In this document: positions 55,880 to 64,000 of the stretch, piece by piece
Layout of the letters: each line of letters begins with the position of its first letter
Position numbering within the stretch: the stretch's first letter is position 1
Assembly: GCF_900107765.1 (NCBI RefSeq)
Contig: NZ_FNQY01000015.1
Coordinates: 55,391 to 119,390 of the forward strand
Reading direction: 5' to 3'
From: Arachidicoccus rhizosphaerae
Lineage (GTDB): Bacteria; Bacteroidota; Bacteroidia; Chitinophagales; Chitinophagaceae
Length of the DNA: 64,000 nucleotides
Position numbers and translations under genes: made by a program
The notes under the pieces: model-generated
What the model was told of the DNA's origin: nothing
The model's input: only the letters and a program-made list of their open reading frames with translations
Databases searched by the model: none

Positions 55880-56623
55880 ATGAAAAAAGCTGTATTATTC
55901 TTAGCCATAAGTCTCGCCTTATTCTCTTGTAATGAACAGCCGGAAGGTGGAAATTCCAGCGCTGACACGTCCAATACTGAAGTAAGTCAGCCCGCCCTCC
56001 GAACAAAAGTGCTGACAGCAGCGCAACAGCAAGCCTTGACACCAGATCAGGTCATCAATGAATTAAAAGAGGGTAATAAACGCTTTATCCGCAATGATCT
56101 AACAAAAAGGGATCACTCTGCCATGGTCAGAGATGCTGCAAAGGGGCAATTCCCTAAGGCTGTGATCTTATCATGCCTTGACAGCCGCATCCCGGTGGAA
56201 GACGTTTTTGACCGCGGCATTGGCGATATTTTTGTCGCCCGCGTGGCAGGCAATTTCTCCAACACGGATATCATAGGTAGTCTGGAATTTGGGTGTAAAG
56301 TTTCTGGCGCTAAAGTCATACTGGTACTTGGCCATGAGGCCTGCGGTGCCGTGAAAGGCGCTATTGATAACGTGGAGCTCGGCAACATTACGCCCATGCT
56401 GGCTCATATTAAACCTGCCATTGACAGCGTAAAAAACTTTTCCGGCGAAAGGACTTCTAAAGATGACGCTTTTGTAGAAGCAGTGGCAAAAGAGAACGTA
56501 CTCAACACGATTGATAATATCAGAAGTCATAGTCCGATCTTAAAAGAAATGGAAGCTAAAGGAGAAATCAAAATCATTGGCGGTTATTATAATCTACATA
56601 CGGGGGCAGTAGAATTTTTATAG
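55880..56623 (+). CDS. Beta-class carbonic anhydrase, predicted lipoprotein
   Basis: A 247-residue protein with a lipoprotein signal (MKKAVLFLAISLALFSC, Cys17) and a Ser/Asn-rich linker. The beta-carbonic anhydrase domain (about 50-247) has all zinc ligands and the Asp-Arg pair: Cys99, Asp101 and Arg103 in ILSCLDSRIPVEDVFDRGIGDIFVARVAGN, and His152/Cys155 in LGHEACGAVKGA. It interconverts CO2 and bicarbonate. The lipobox places it outside the cytoplasm, in contrast to most beta-class enzymes; it may help retain or scavenge CO2/bicarbonate in the periplasm. It is convergent with the DUF6624 gene, 60 bases away, with no obvious terminator between. Confidence 0.93.
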   Translation: MKKAVLFLAISLALFSCNEQPEGGNSSADTSNTEVSQPALRTKVLTAAQQQALTPDQVINELKEGNKRFIRNDLTKRDHSAMVRDAAKGQFPKAVILSCLDSRIPVEDVFDRGIGDIFVARVAGNFSNTDIIGSLEFGCKVSGAKVILVLGHEACGAVKGAIDNVELGNITPMLAHIKPAIDSVKNFSGERTSKDDAFVEAVAKENVLNTIDNIRSHSPILKEMEAKGEIKIIGGYYNLHTGAVEFL

Positions 56624-56683
56624 TAGATTTGTAAAAATCATCAAATAATAACGCCCAATTGAAGATGCTTGGGAGGTATGATG

Positions 56684-57589
56684 TTACCGCTTTACCGGAT
56701 CAGTAACCCACCTTTTAAGCGTACGATCATAACTCTTCTGGGTTCCGTAAATTTGTTTTTTTCCCAAATAGATCTGCCTTCTATCTAGGTACATTTCAAA
56801 AAGACTTTTAGATAATTGATGATCCTTATAGGCCTTTTTTACCATGGGATAATATTTTAAAAAACACGCTTTATCACCATGATGAATCGTAAAGAATTCT
56901 CCCATCATGGCTTTAACACCAACATCCTTGGGTCCAAGCCAACCATAGTGATCAATAATGCGAGAGACAGTGGCAATGTTCATAGAATCAATTCTCCCTA
57001 TACTGTCATTTATCGCGTCAGGAACATTCTGCGGCGCATCATTTTTATTAATCAGAAGTTTTCTGAATTGTTGATCCCTGTCATATACCTCTTCTAATAT
57101 CTTTTTTTGAACTCCATATCTCCCTCCATCACCAAAGCCAGTTAGGCTTTTAAAATAAGCTGTATACTTTTTATCGAATGCAGGATTATGCGGATAGTCT
57201 GAGTTGCTTTCAGCGAAATTCCACCAAATTGAGTTAACGATACGGAAATAACCTGAATAGAGGCGCATCACATTGTTTGTAAAGCCCTCTAATTTATTAA
57301 AATCTCCAATGCGATAGTACAGTTGGGGCAGCCAACAAAATGCGCGTTCTTCATCCCTACTTAGTGGATGATATTTTACCAGGTCTTCTCCCAGGTATTT
57401 CTCAAAATAATATATCGCTGTATCTATCTGACTTGCGGTTTTATTGGCTATTTCCCAATACTGCTTACCCCGGAGAAAATAAATTTCCCTTGGATCCAGA
57501 TATGGATTGATATTATCAGTTACGTTTTTAGTATTATGACAACCTAAAAAAAGCATACTGCCATATAAAAATAATATCCACCTTCCCAT
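56684..57589 (-). CDS. DUF6624-like lipoprotein
   Basis: A 301-residue predicted lipoprotein (MGRWILFLYGSMLFLGC, Cys17). The N-terminal part (IYFLRGKQYWEIANKTASQIDTAIYYFEKYL … YYRIGDFNKLEGFTNNVMRLY) looks like a TPR-type helical region. The C-terminal part (about 165-295) matches the DUF6624 pattern: a charged LEEVYDRDQQFRK opening, MNIATVSRIIDHYGWLGPKDVG, FFTIHHGDKACFLKYYPMVKKA and the closing DRRQIYLGKKQIYGTQ. Function is unknown; such proteins are common as paralogues in Bacteroidota. The conserved HHGD and YGTQ segments suggest an active or binding site. No neighbour gives a hint. Confidence 0.75.
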   Translation of the reverse strand: MGRWILFLYGSMLFLGCHNTKNVTDNINPYLDPREIYFLRGKQYWEIANKTASQIDTAIYYFEKYLGEDLVKYHPLSRDEERAFCWLPQLYYRIGDFNKLEGFTNNVMRLYSGYFRIVNSIWWNFAESNSDYPHNPAFDKKYTAYFKSLTGFGDGGRYGVQKKILEEVYDRDQQFRKLLINKNDAPQNVPDAINDSIGRIDSMNIATVSRIIDHYGWLGPKDVGVKAMMGEFFTIHHGDKACFLKYYPMVKKAYKDHQLSKSLFEMYLDRRQIYLGKKQIYGTQKSYDRTLKRWVTDPVKR

Positions 57590-58176
57590 TTTATTGTATT
57601 TATATTACCGCTAAATCATTCAACAAATTTAATCAATATTACATAATACAGGTTTGGACACATTTTGCGGGTTAGGCTACATCTATTTTTCCTGGTCGCT
57701 TAGCACCTCAAAAATAGATTTAGCCGCGGGAGCTACCTGCTGATTAAATTTATCTTTTTTTACCCGATCCTGTCACTTATAATGTCACCTGCTTGTTTTT
57801 TTGGCTCAGGTACCGTCCATAAAATCCTCAAAAAATGGCCCGTTTTTGTCCCTTGTTCTATATATTTGTTTAAACTTACTCGTATCCAAAATAAGATCTA
57901 TGCGGTAAAATAAGTAATCCAAAAAAATTGAAAGAAGCCCCGCATCTGCCTGCTTTTAGTTTCAATAAAAATCTACGTGTGTGCTCCGCTGTATTTAATG
58001 CGCACTTATTTTAAAAGGGCACACTTGCGGGCGTAATTAAATAGGTGAAAAAAACAAGATCCTGTCAAAGCAGTAAGAAACTCCGTTTAAGAGGGCTTAA
58101 TGAACTTTAATGCGCTTAAAATTTCTTCAGTGATCACAAAACCTAAAACCGCTTTAAACAGAATAGTTCAATAGTC
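57590..58176. other. 587-base intergenic region with short open frames
   Basis: Lies between the divergent DUF6624 (-) and endonuclease/phosphatase (+) genes. Several stretches of 29-52 codons are open: minus strand around 57680-57760 (ending VAPAAKSIFEVLSDQEK) and 57806-57960 (ending KNGPFFEDFMDGT), and plus strand from an ATG at 57782. None is recognisable and they overlap one another, so I do not call a gene. They may be relics. Confidence 0.35.
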
Positions 58177-59088
58177 ATGAAACAAATAAAAAAAGTAAAC
58201 AGAAAACAGTCCCCAAATACCTTTACCAGCAGTTTTGGTTTTCTATTGACTTCAAGTATAGGACTCTTCCTTGCCATAGCGCTCCTGCAACCTGCATCTG
58301 GTTACGCTCAACAGCAGCACCTGTCGCAGCAACAAAAAACCAGCACGCTCAAAGTCATGACTTATAATATTCTGCACGGTGCACCTCCCGGTCTAGCGGG
58401 GACGAGTCATGAAATAGACCTGACTAAAGTAGCGGAGGTGATAAAAGCGCAAAACCCAGACATTGTAGCTATCCAGGAAGTAGATAGTCTCTGGTCCAGA
58501 TCTGACAATCAGGACCAGACGAAGGTGCTATCTGAACTAACCGGGCTCCATTATTACCACTATAGCGATTCCAGAAGCTTTACTGATACCGCTGGCTGGG
58601 GCTATGGTATCGGCATTCTCTCTAAATACCCCTTAAAAGACACCTTAACGGTATTTTTAGACCATAACAACCACCCGGGATCGGAGATCTGGGTCAATAG
58701 TGTAGCTACTGTAACATTACCTACAGGCAAGGATATCCGCTTTATCTCGGCGCACTACGACTATCTGAACGAGGACAATCGCATTTTAGAGGTTAAACAA
58801 ACCAGCCTCATGGCCGATACCTCTTCCATCCCAGTCATCCTGGCAGGCGATCTGAATACAGAGCCCCATGAACGTCCGATTAAAATTCTAGCGCAAAGCT
58901 TTAATCGCAGCTGTGCTGACTGCCAGCTGAGCTGGCCCAGCGATAAGCCCAGGATGAAACTGGACTACATTATGTCCAGCAAGAAATCTGGCTTACAACT
59001 TATTTCCAGTGGCCTGATCCAAGGCGAAGCAGCGGTATTTGCCTCCGATCATCTGCCTTACGTAGCAATTTACAGCTATAGCTATTGA
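58177..59088 (+). CDS. Secreted endonuclease/exonuclease/phosphatase family protein
   Basis: 303 residues. A 23-residue basic tail precedes the signal core (LLTSSIGLFLAIALL), ending at GYAQ. The EEP metal-dependent phosphoesterase fold has all expected motifs: LKVMTYNILHG (Asn), DIVAIQEVDS (Glu), ISAHYDY, ILAGDLNTEP (Asp, Asn), MKLDYIMSS (Asp) and FASDHLPYVAIY (Asp-His). The family includes DNases, inositol-phosphate phosphatases and sphingomyelinases. The secreted location and the phospholipase C elsewhere in the window would fit a lipid or sugar-phosphate substrate, but this is inference. It is a single gene with a 288-base gap to the next, in which I see nothing distinct. Confidence 0.87.
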   Translation: MKQIKKVNRKQSPNTFTSSFGFLLTSSIGLFLAIALLQPASGYAQQQHLSQQQKTSTLKVMTYNILHGAPPGLAGTSHEIDLTKVAEVIKAQNPDIVAIQEVDSLWSRSDNQDQTKVLSELTGLHYYHYSDSRSFTDTAGWGYGIGILSKYPLKDTLTVFLDHNNHPGSEIWVNSVATVTLPTGKDIRFISAHYDYLNEDNRILEVKQTSLMADTSSIPVILAGDLNTEPHERPIKILAQSFNRSCADCQLSWPSDKPRMKLDYIMSSKKSGLQLISSGLIQGEAAVFASDHLPYVAIYSYSY

Positions 59089-59376
59089 GTTTTGAGCGGA
59101 CAAGACCCAATATAAACCTCTGAAAATCAATTTACAAAAATTTTAGCAGCGCTTAAAATTGTACCATTTAAGCTTAAGACCGATATTTGCCTTAATTTAA
59201 AACTTTTAAAAGCGGAAAAGGCAGTAAAGTTGAATGCTAAGTCGTCAAAAGCAAACAGTGTACGTAAGCCGGGGACGGGTAGCGTATTAGAAGCTGACAG
59301 CAAGTAACTTCATAGCAGACTGCCTGCAGGTCGAACTACAGGTATCCATCCGCAATATCTTGAATGTTTAAATATA

Positions 59377-60678
59377 GTGACTAAAAGGCGCAAGCTATTA
59401 CATAATATAAAAAAGTGGTTTAAAGGGCCGCATCAGCCCTTTATCAGTAAGGCCCAGGGGTTAGCGCTGCGCTATGGCTGTGGCCATAGCTATCAGCCAA
59501 AGCCTAACTTAAGCCTGCCTTTACTACTAACGATTCTACTCACCTTTACGTTAAGCCTTTATAGCACTACCATACTACAGGCACAAGTAAACAATACAGA
59601 TGTAGTCCCCCCTGTCAATATGGAGCAGGCTACCAGGATGCAGCAAGATCAGCATTATCAAGATAGTCTGGCTAGCGCAAGACGACAGCAGAGACGTAAC
59701 GGCCTCTACCGGACCCAGCGGCACCACTTTTTCCAGATTATTAATGACAATGACAGCTATACCCTGACTGCCAATGACGGCTATTATACCAACGGCTTGA
59801 AACTGATTTTTGGCTGGACTAATATAAATAAAGCAAGCGACGCTTACTTGAATCAACCAGCTGAAGCGAACAAAGATACCAACAGCGACAAAGACAATAT
59901 AGACTCCGTCAACCAGACAGAACGTGGCCTTAAGGGACGCAGTCAGACCATCCACTCCATGGAAATCGGTCAACTAATGTATAATGCCAAAAACGGCAGT
60001 TACCGGTACAAGGATGAGCTGGACAGGCCTGTAACCGCTTTTTTATATATCCGTTATGCGGAGCAACATTTTACTAAAAATCAGAGTTTGCTGGGCTGGG
60101 GTATAACGCTGGGCACCATCGGTCCGCCTGCCCTGGGCAGGCAGATGCAGCAGTCCATTCACTCCTTGTTTAATATGTACACCCCGGAGGAATGGGATTA
60201 CCAGTTAAAAACAGAAGTGGGGCTAAACGCAGACTTTACCTGGTCTCCCACGCTGCAACTCTCTGAAAACCCCAATAGCCCCTTTAAATTACTGCCGGTG
60301 GTAGCAGCCTCCGTCGGTAATACCTTCACGGGTACAAGTCTGGGTTCTGTCCTTTCTTTGGGTAAAATGGGCACCAACAACCAGACGGCTTTCTGGAAGG
60401 CCCATTTAAATAATACAGAAAACGAATCCTTTTTCTATCTCTATCCGGAAATGGTCTTAAGTGTCTATAATGCGACCATTCAGGGAGGCCTTTTCAGATC
60501 CGATAAAGGACCTTATACCGGGCAGCTGAATCATTTACGCTATCGTCAGACCATAGGCTGGATGCATAGCGGCCCCATATTTAATATCGGGCTGAACTTA
60601 ATATATGATGCCCGGGAATCCAAGACCCAGCTCCATAATCAGTGGTATGGCAGGGTACAATTCGGATTTGCATTTTAG
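59377..60678 (+). CDS. LpxR-family outer-membrane protein (DUF2219, lipid A deacylase-like)
   Basis: 433 residues from a GTG start at 59377; no in-frame ATG precedes the signal peptide, so the GTG is required. A 46-residue tail comes before the signal core (LSLPLLLTILLTFTLSLYS), ending at LQAQ. The barrel starts with FFQIINDNDSYTLTANDGYYTNGLKLIFGW, containing the Asn-Asp and Thr residues that form the LpxR active site; YIRYAEQHF, LGWGITLGTIGPPALGRQMQQSIHSLF and PEEWDYQLKTEVGLNADFTWS are also typical. LpxR removes the 3'-acyloxyacyl group from lipid A at the cell surface in a calcium-dependent way. Activity on Bacteroidota lipid A is inference. A long polar insert (about 150-190, NQPAEANKDTNSDKDN) is present. 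It is convergent with GH3. Confidence 0.86.
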   Translation: MTKRRKLLHNIKKWFKGPHQPFISKAQGLALRYGCGHSYQPKPNLSLPLLLTILLTFTLSLYSTTILQAQVNNTDVVPPVNMEQATRMQQDQHYQDSLASARRQQRRNGLYRTQRHHFFQIINDNDSYTLTANDGYYTNGLKLIFGWTNINKASDAYLNQPAEANKDTNSDKDNIDSVNQTERGLKGRSQTIHSMEIGQLMYNAKNGSYRYKDELDRPVTAFLYIRYAEQHFTKNQSLLGWGITLGTIGPPALGRQMQQSIHSLFNMYTPEEWDYQLKTEVGLNADFTWSPTLQLSENPNSPFKLLPVVAASVGNTFTGTSLGSVLSLGKMGTNNQTAFWKAHLNNTENESFFYLYPEMVLSVYNATIQGGLFRSDKGPYTGQLNHLRYRQTIGWMHSGPIFNIGLNLIYDARESKTQLHNQWYGRVQFGFAF

Positions 60679-60711
60679 ATTAAACTGAACCCCATTACTA
60701 TTCAATAAATA

Positions 60712-60770
60712 AATAAAAGCCACTGACCAGTCTTAAGACCCGTTAATCAGTAGCTTTTATTATTTTTATT
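60712..60770. terminator. Bidirectional terminator between LpxR-like and GH3 genes
   Basis: Stem AATAAAAGCCACTGA (60712-60726) pairs with TCAGTAGCTTTTATT (60747-60761) with one mismatch, followed by a T-rich run; the left flank is A-rich. It serves the convergent genes on both sides. Confidence 0.75.
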
Positions 60771-60845
60771 TAATAACAACGGAGTGCCGATCGCCATTCT
60801 TTCATTTAAGATCCGACTGTATTGACCCCACTCCGGCTCGGATTT

Positions 60846-63380
60846 TTACTGCACGGTAATTTTTTGTTTCAGCCTGATATCCTCGCTCGAGCTGCCGATA
60901 CCGATTTCAAAATCACCCGGTTCAACCACGCGGTGCATATCCCTGTTTGTGATTGCCAAATCATCCGGCTCCAAAGTAAAATGAACAGTTTTCGTTTCTC
61001 CAGGCTTCAGATAGATTCTGTCAAAGCCTCTGAGCACAGAATTATAGGTCGTTACGCTGCTGTATAAATCGCTAAGATAGAGCTGAACCACTTCATCACC
61101 TGCCACGGTACCTGCATTGGTGACTTTACAGCTTACCTGTATTTGCCCCTGGGTTTGCTTCTGCTCGGGGCTAATGGATAAATCACTATAAGTAAAACTG
61201 CTGTAGCTTAATCCATACCCAAAAGGATACAGCGCACCGTTGACCCTGCTGTGGCCATAACCGTCCTTTTTATGCGGCCCGTCCTGATCCAGCTGACTGC
61301 CATTTTTAAAGGGAAAATTAAACTGGATCTGCCCTACCGCTTTGGGCCAGGTCATAGACAATCGACCACCGGGATTATACTGGCCAAATAAAACCTGTGC
61401 AATTGCAGTCCCACCCTGAGGCCCGGGAAAGCCCGCATTGATAATGGCCGGTATATTTTCTTTGGCCCAGTTAATGGTCAGCGGCTGGCCTGTGATAAGG
61501 ATCAGTACAACCGGTTTGCCGGTAGCCTTCAGTGCTTTTAGCAAATCCAGCTGTCTGCCCGGAAGGCCTAAATCCGACCTTGAATATCCTTCACCCACGG
61601 TGTGATTATTTTCTCCTAGTACCGTTATAACCAGATCGGCGTTCTGAGCTGCCTGTACCGCTTTATCTATGGAGGCTTTTTCATCCTGGGTCAAATCCGT
61701 TGGCATCAATTCTGATCCAGGCCAATCCTTACTGACTACTTTTGCGCCCAGTTCATAGCTGATACTGGTTTGGGCATTTTCATTGGCCACTAAGGTCTTG
61801 ACACCCTCAAGTACTGTTGTGACCGGGTTATTATTAGGGCCATAGCGACTGGTGGCATAACTGCCATCAGATGCTAATTCACCTGTAACCAGAATCTTTT
61901 TATATTGTCCTTTTTTTAATGGCAGTAGATGATCCTGATTTTTCAAAAGCACCAGGGATTCCTGGTTTAGCTTTAAAGCGATCGAATCCGCCTGCCTATT
62001 TTGGACGATCTTATCCGCAGCTTTAGGATCCGCTACATAAGGCGCATCAAATAAACCCAACTCAAATTTCACCCTTAGGACATCTCTGACCCGGTCATTG
62101 ACCGTCGCAATGTCCAGCTTACCTGCCTTGACCAGGTTACGTACATTATTGATATAGTATTTAGGCTGATTAAAATTTGTCCAGACATTCAGGCCAGCCT
62201 CTACGGCTTCTCTGGTAGCATCCTCAAAATCGTGCGCCACGCGGTGCTTCTCATATAAGAATTCTACAGCCTTACTGTCAGATACTACATAGCCTTTAAA
62301 GCCAAACTGCTCTCTTAAAAGGGTGGTCAGAAAATAATGGCTGCCGGTAATCGGCTCCCCGTCCCAGTCATTATAGCTACTCATGACACCAAGGGGATGC
62401 GCATTTTCAATGACTTTTCTAAAAGGGTACAGAAAAATCTCATGCAATTCCTTAGGTGCAACATGCGGATCCGTCCTGACGTCTCCATCTCTGCCGCCTT
62501 TGGGTACACTATAAACCGCAAAATGCTTTAAAGTGGAAGCTACCCCGTTTTGCTGGATACCTTTAACCATCTGGGTCCCTAAGGTAGCAATTAAAAAAGG
62601 AGATTCTCCGTAGGTTTCCACCACCCTGCCCCACCTGGGATCTCTGGAAGGATCCAGAATGGGTGCATAGACATTGGTATAGCCTAAGGCCTTGGCCTCT
62701 CTGCCTACGACATCCCCTGCCAGATGGACTAATTTAGGATCCCAGGTAGCGCCAATGGAAATCGGTGCAGGAAAAGGTGTCGCCCCATCAGAACATAGTC
62801 CGTGAATCCCTTCATTGGTAAAATCCACCGGGATCCCAAGCCTTGTCTGTTCCACAAACCAGCGCTGTACATTATTCATTGACTCCGCATGCACGCTATG
62901 TGGGAAGCCGAAGCTGGTATGCTTACCCGTATGATTGGGCACATTATTTAAATTCTCATCAATATTGGCGATCCCGTCTTTCCATATTTCATTATGCCAT
63001 TCAGGGGTAGGCTGAGAATCTTTCAGGATTCGTCTGTATCCGTAAAGAGTCGCCATCTGGCAGCTCTTTTCATCCAGATTCATCTGGGAGAGCAGATCTT
63101 CCACCCTTTTATCCAAAGCCTGCGAAGGATCCTCAAAGACATCCATTTTGCCATTCTTATTAAAATCAATCCAGCCCTTGTGGTAGATAGTATTCTTTTG
63201 GCCTTGCTGCGCCAAAAGCTTACTTACCGGAGACAACAGGCCAGCTACCATTAATACTGCCAGAATAGCCTTTCCCGATTTATAGGAAGGCCGAAAATAA
63301 TAATCAATAGCTGTTTTGCTATTTTGGGCATCTTTAGGCATGAAAATAAAATTTAGAAAAGTGTATAGGTAAACCAACAA
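60846..63380 (-). CDS. GH3 family beta-glucosidase/beta-xylosidase
   Basis: 844 residues from 63380; the Met at residue 14 (start 63341, MPKDAQNSKTA) is a likely alternative start. A signal core (AILAVLMVAGLLSPVSKLLAQ) follows a basic tail. A short DFNKNGKMDVFEDP EF-hand-like loop leads into the GH3 barrel: GIPVDFTNEGIHGLC, ILDPSRDPRWGRVVETYGESP, ASTLKHFAVYSVPKGGRDGD and the nucleophile Asp368 in GYVVSDSKAVEFLY. The alpha/beta sandwich (LVITVLGENNHTVGEGYSRSDLGLPGRQ) and the fibronectin-III-like C-terminal domain (DEVVQLYLSDLYSSVTTYNSVLRGFDRIYLKPGET) complete the fold. It should release terminal beta-linked glucose or xylose in the periplasm. There is no SusC/D neighbour; the rRNA operon lies upstream, on the same strand. 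Confidence 0.93.
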   Translation of the reverse strand: MLVYLYTFLNFIFMPKDAQNSKTAIDYYFRPSYKSGKAILAVLMVAGLLSPVSKLLAQQGQKNTIYHKGWIDFNKNGKMDVFEDPSQALDKRVEDLLSQMNLDEKSCQMATLYGYRRILKDSQPTPEWHNEIWKDGIANIDENLNNVPNHTGKHTSFGFPHSVHAESMNNVQRWFVEQTRLGIPVDFTNEGIHGLCSDGATPFPAPISIGATWDPKLVHLAGDVVGREAKALGYTNVYAPILDPSRDPRWGRVVETYGESPFLIATLGTQMVKGIQQNGVASTLKHFAVYSVPKGGRDGDVRTDPHVAPKELHEIFLYPFRKVIENAHPLGVMSSYNDWDGEPITGSHYFLTTLLREQFGFKGYVVSDSKAVEFLYEKHRVAHDFEDATREAVEAGLNVWTNFNQPKYYINNVRNLVKAGKLDIATVNDRVRDVLRVKFELGLFDAPYVADPKAADKIVQNRQADSIALKLNQESLVLLKNQDHLLPLKKGQYKKILVTGELASDGSYATSRYGPNNNPVTTVLEGVKTLVANENAQTSISYELGAKVVSKDWPGSELMPTDLTQDEKASIDKAVQAAQNADLVITVLGENNHTVGEGYSRSDLGLPGRQLDLLKALKATGKPVVLILITGQPLTINWAKENIPAIINAGFPGPQGGTAIAQVLFGQYNPGGRLSMTWPKAVGQIQFNFPFKNGSQLDQDGPHKKDGYGHSRVNGALYPFGYGLSYSSFTYSDLSISPEQKQTQGQIQVSCKVTNAGTVAGDEVVQLYLSDLYSSVTTYNSVLRGFDRIYLKPGETKTVHFTLEPDDLAITNRDMHRVVEPGDFEIGIGSSSEDIRLKQKITVQ

Positions 63381-63642
63381 AAAGTAATTATTAAATCAAT
63401 CAGCACAAAATCCTAATAGCATAATCCCGGAAATACTACAAACAGCATTTGGAGCGATTGCCAACTCTTTACATTTTTTGGTCAAATAAATCAAATTAGA
63501 AATAATATACCCTGACAAGTTAAGCGATTCTGAGCAGGACTGCTCTAAATATTTACGGAACCGTTTGCGGAGTGCTTAATTCCGGAAACTTACAATTGGG
63601 AAGCCTTCATTTGTGATGGTGACTCTGTCTTGACATATGTAC
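63381..63642. other. Region between GH3 and the rRNA operon end
   Basis: 260 bases. It must hold the GH3 promoter, since a strong terminator lies just upstream. No coding frame seen. Confidence 0.5.
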
Positions 63643-63676
63643 AAAAAAAAAGTCTCAATAATTGCTTATTGAGACT
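63643..63676 (-). terminator. rRNA operon terminator
   Basis: Stem AGTCTCAATA (63651-63660) / TATTGAGACT (63667-63676) with a run of A at 63643-63650, a U-tract on the minus strand. It is about 12 bases past the 5S 3' end. Confidence 0.88.
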
Positions 63677-63687
63677 TTTAAAATAAA

Positions 63688-63800
63688 TATGGCAGCTACC
63701 TACTCTCCCAGGGATAATACCCAAGTACCATCGGCCATGAGGGGTTTAACTACTCTGTTCGGTATGGGAAGAGGTGAAGACCCTCGGAATAACCACCATA
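63688..63800 (-). rRNA. rrf: 5S ribosomal RNA
   Basis: Read on the minus strand, the sequence has the Bacteroidota 5S core: GGTGGTTATTCCGAGGG near the 5' end, TTCCCATACCGAACAGAG in the middle and GGGAGAGTAGGTAGCTGCC at the 3' end. The terminal TATGG and CCATA can pair. Length about 113 nt; ends set by that helix. Confidence 0.93.
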
Positions 63801-63920
63801 AAAAGGTCGTGTGCTGTCTTCGGATACTTCTTGGTATCACACACTAAATAAGGTCATATTGGAAAAGCTCATAAGAGCAACTATACCTACCATTTCAGAA
63901 GTAAATATAGATTTAAAAAA
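63801..63920 (-). other. 23S-5S internal transcribed spacer
   Basis: About 120 AT-rich bases between the 23S and 5S genes, with no tRNA. Short inverted repeats such as GTGTG…CACAC (63809-63844) probably belong to processing stems. Confidence 0.7.
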
Positions 63921-64000
63921 TAAAGCTTACGGGCAATTAGTACTACTCGACTTTGATGTTACCACCTTTACATCTATAGCCTATCAACGTCATCGTCTCT
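63921..64000 (-). rRNA. rrl: 23S ribosomal RNA, 3' end (partial)
   Basis: The last 80 bases, read on the minus strand, match the 3' end of 23S rRNA: AGAGACGATGACGTTGATAG, GGCTATAGATGTAAAGGTGG, AGTCGAGTAGTACTAATTGC and CCGTAAGCTT. The gene continues beyond the window. The exact 3' end is estimated. Confidence 0.9.

Noticed and set aside
63662..63847. Open frame of 61 codons on the plus strand
   Set aside because: It is antisense to the 5S rRNA gene and spacer; the rRNA match explains the sequence.
63801..63920. Possible tRNA in the 23S-5S spacer
   Set aside because: No cloverleaf or T-loop sequence (GTTCRANYC) could be seen; the spacer is short and AT-rich.

Overview
The window reads as chromosomal DNA of a soil- or plant-associated member of the Bacteroidota, most likely near the Chitinophagaceae. 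The grounds are two SusC/SusD pairs, a split hybrid two-component system, an ECF sigma/FecR pair, a type IX secretion C-terminal signal, -7 promoter elements of the TAnnTTTG class, and a 5S/23S rRNA end of Bacteroidota type. Genus and species cannot be fixed from the sequence alone.

Layout. 1-17.1 kb is a polysaccharide utilisation locus (PUL). It holds the 5' end of a secreted protein cut by the window edge, a GH43 enzyme fused to BspA-type repeats, a GH5-like lipoprotein, a sensor kinase and an AraC-type response regulator (together the two halves of an HTCS), SusD, SusC and a GH105 unsaturated-glycuronyl hydrolase. GH43 plus GH105 suggests a pectic or arabinan-containing substrate (inference). 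A 111-bp regulatory module occurs twice, before the kinase gene and in the SusC/GH105 divergent region, with its conserved blocks at the same spacing. 17.2-20.8 kb encodes a TonB-dependent receptor resembling metal importers and an acidic lipoprotein, behind a promoter overlapped by a palindrome. 21.0-27.8 kb is a sigma/anti-sigma/SusC/SusD operon without enzymes. 28.0-36.2 kb is a minus-strand five-gene operon: response regulator, sensor kinase, TolC-like, adaptor and CzcA-type RND pump for heavy-metal efflux.

36.5-63.4 kb is a looser series of mostly secreted enzymes: an aminotransferase, a GH97 glycosidase, a Tat-exported phospholipase C, a TlpA-type thioredoxin protein, a DUF4198 protein, an aldehyde dehydrogenase with a lysine-rich tail, GH32, MgtC plus a SMUG2-like glycosylase, a PL8 lyase, a lipoprotein beta-carbonic anhydrase, a DUF6624 lipoprotein, an endonuclease/exonuclease/phosphatase protein, an LpxR-like outer-membrane protein and a GH3 glucosidase/xylosidase. 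This half looks visibly richer in G+C than the first. The window ends in the 3' end of an rRNA operon on the minus strand (23S end, spacer, 5S, terminator).

I found no CRISPR array, insertion sequence, prophage or tRNA. No wholly new system is evident. The strongest unusual signals are the HTCS split by in-frame stop codons, the duplicated regulatory module, the palindrome over the metal-receptor promoter, the histone-like tail on the dehydrogenase, and the recurrent long N-terminal tails ahead of signal peptides.
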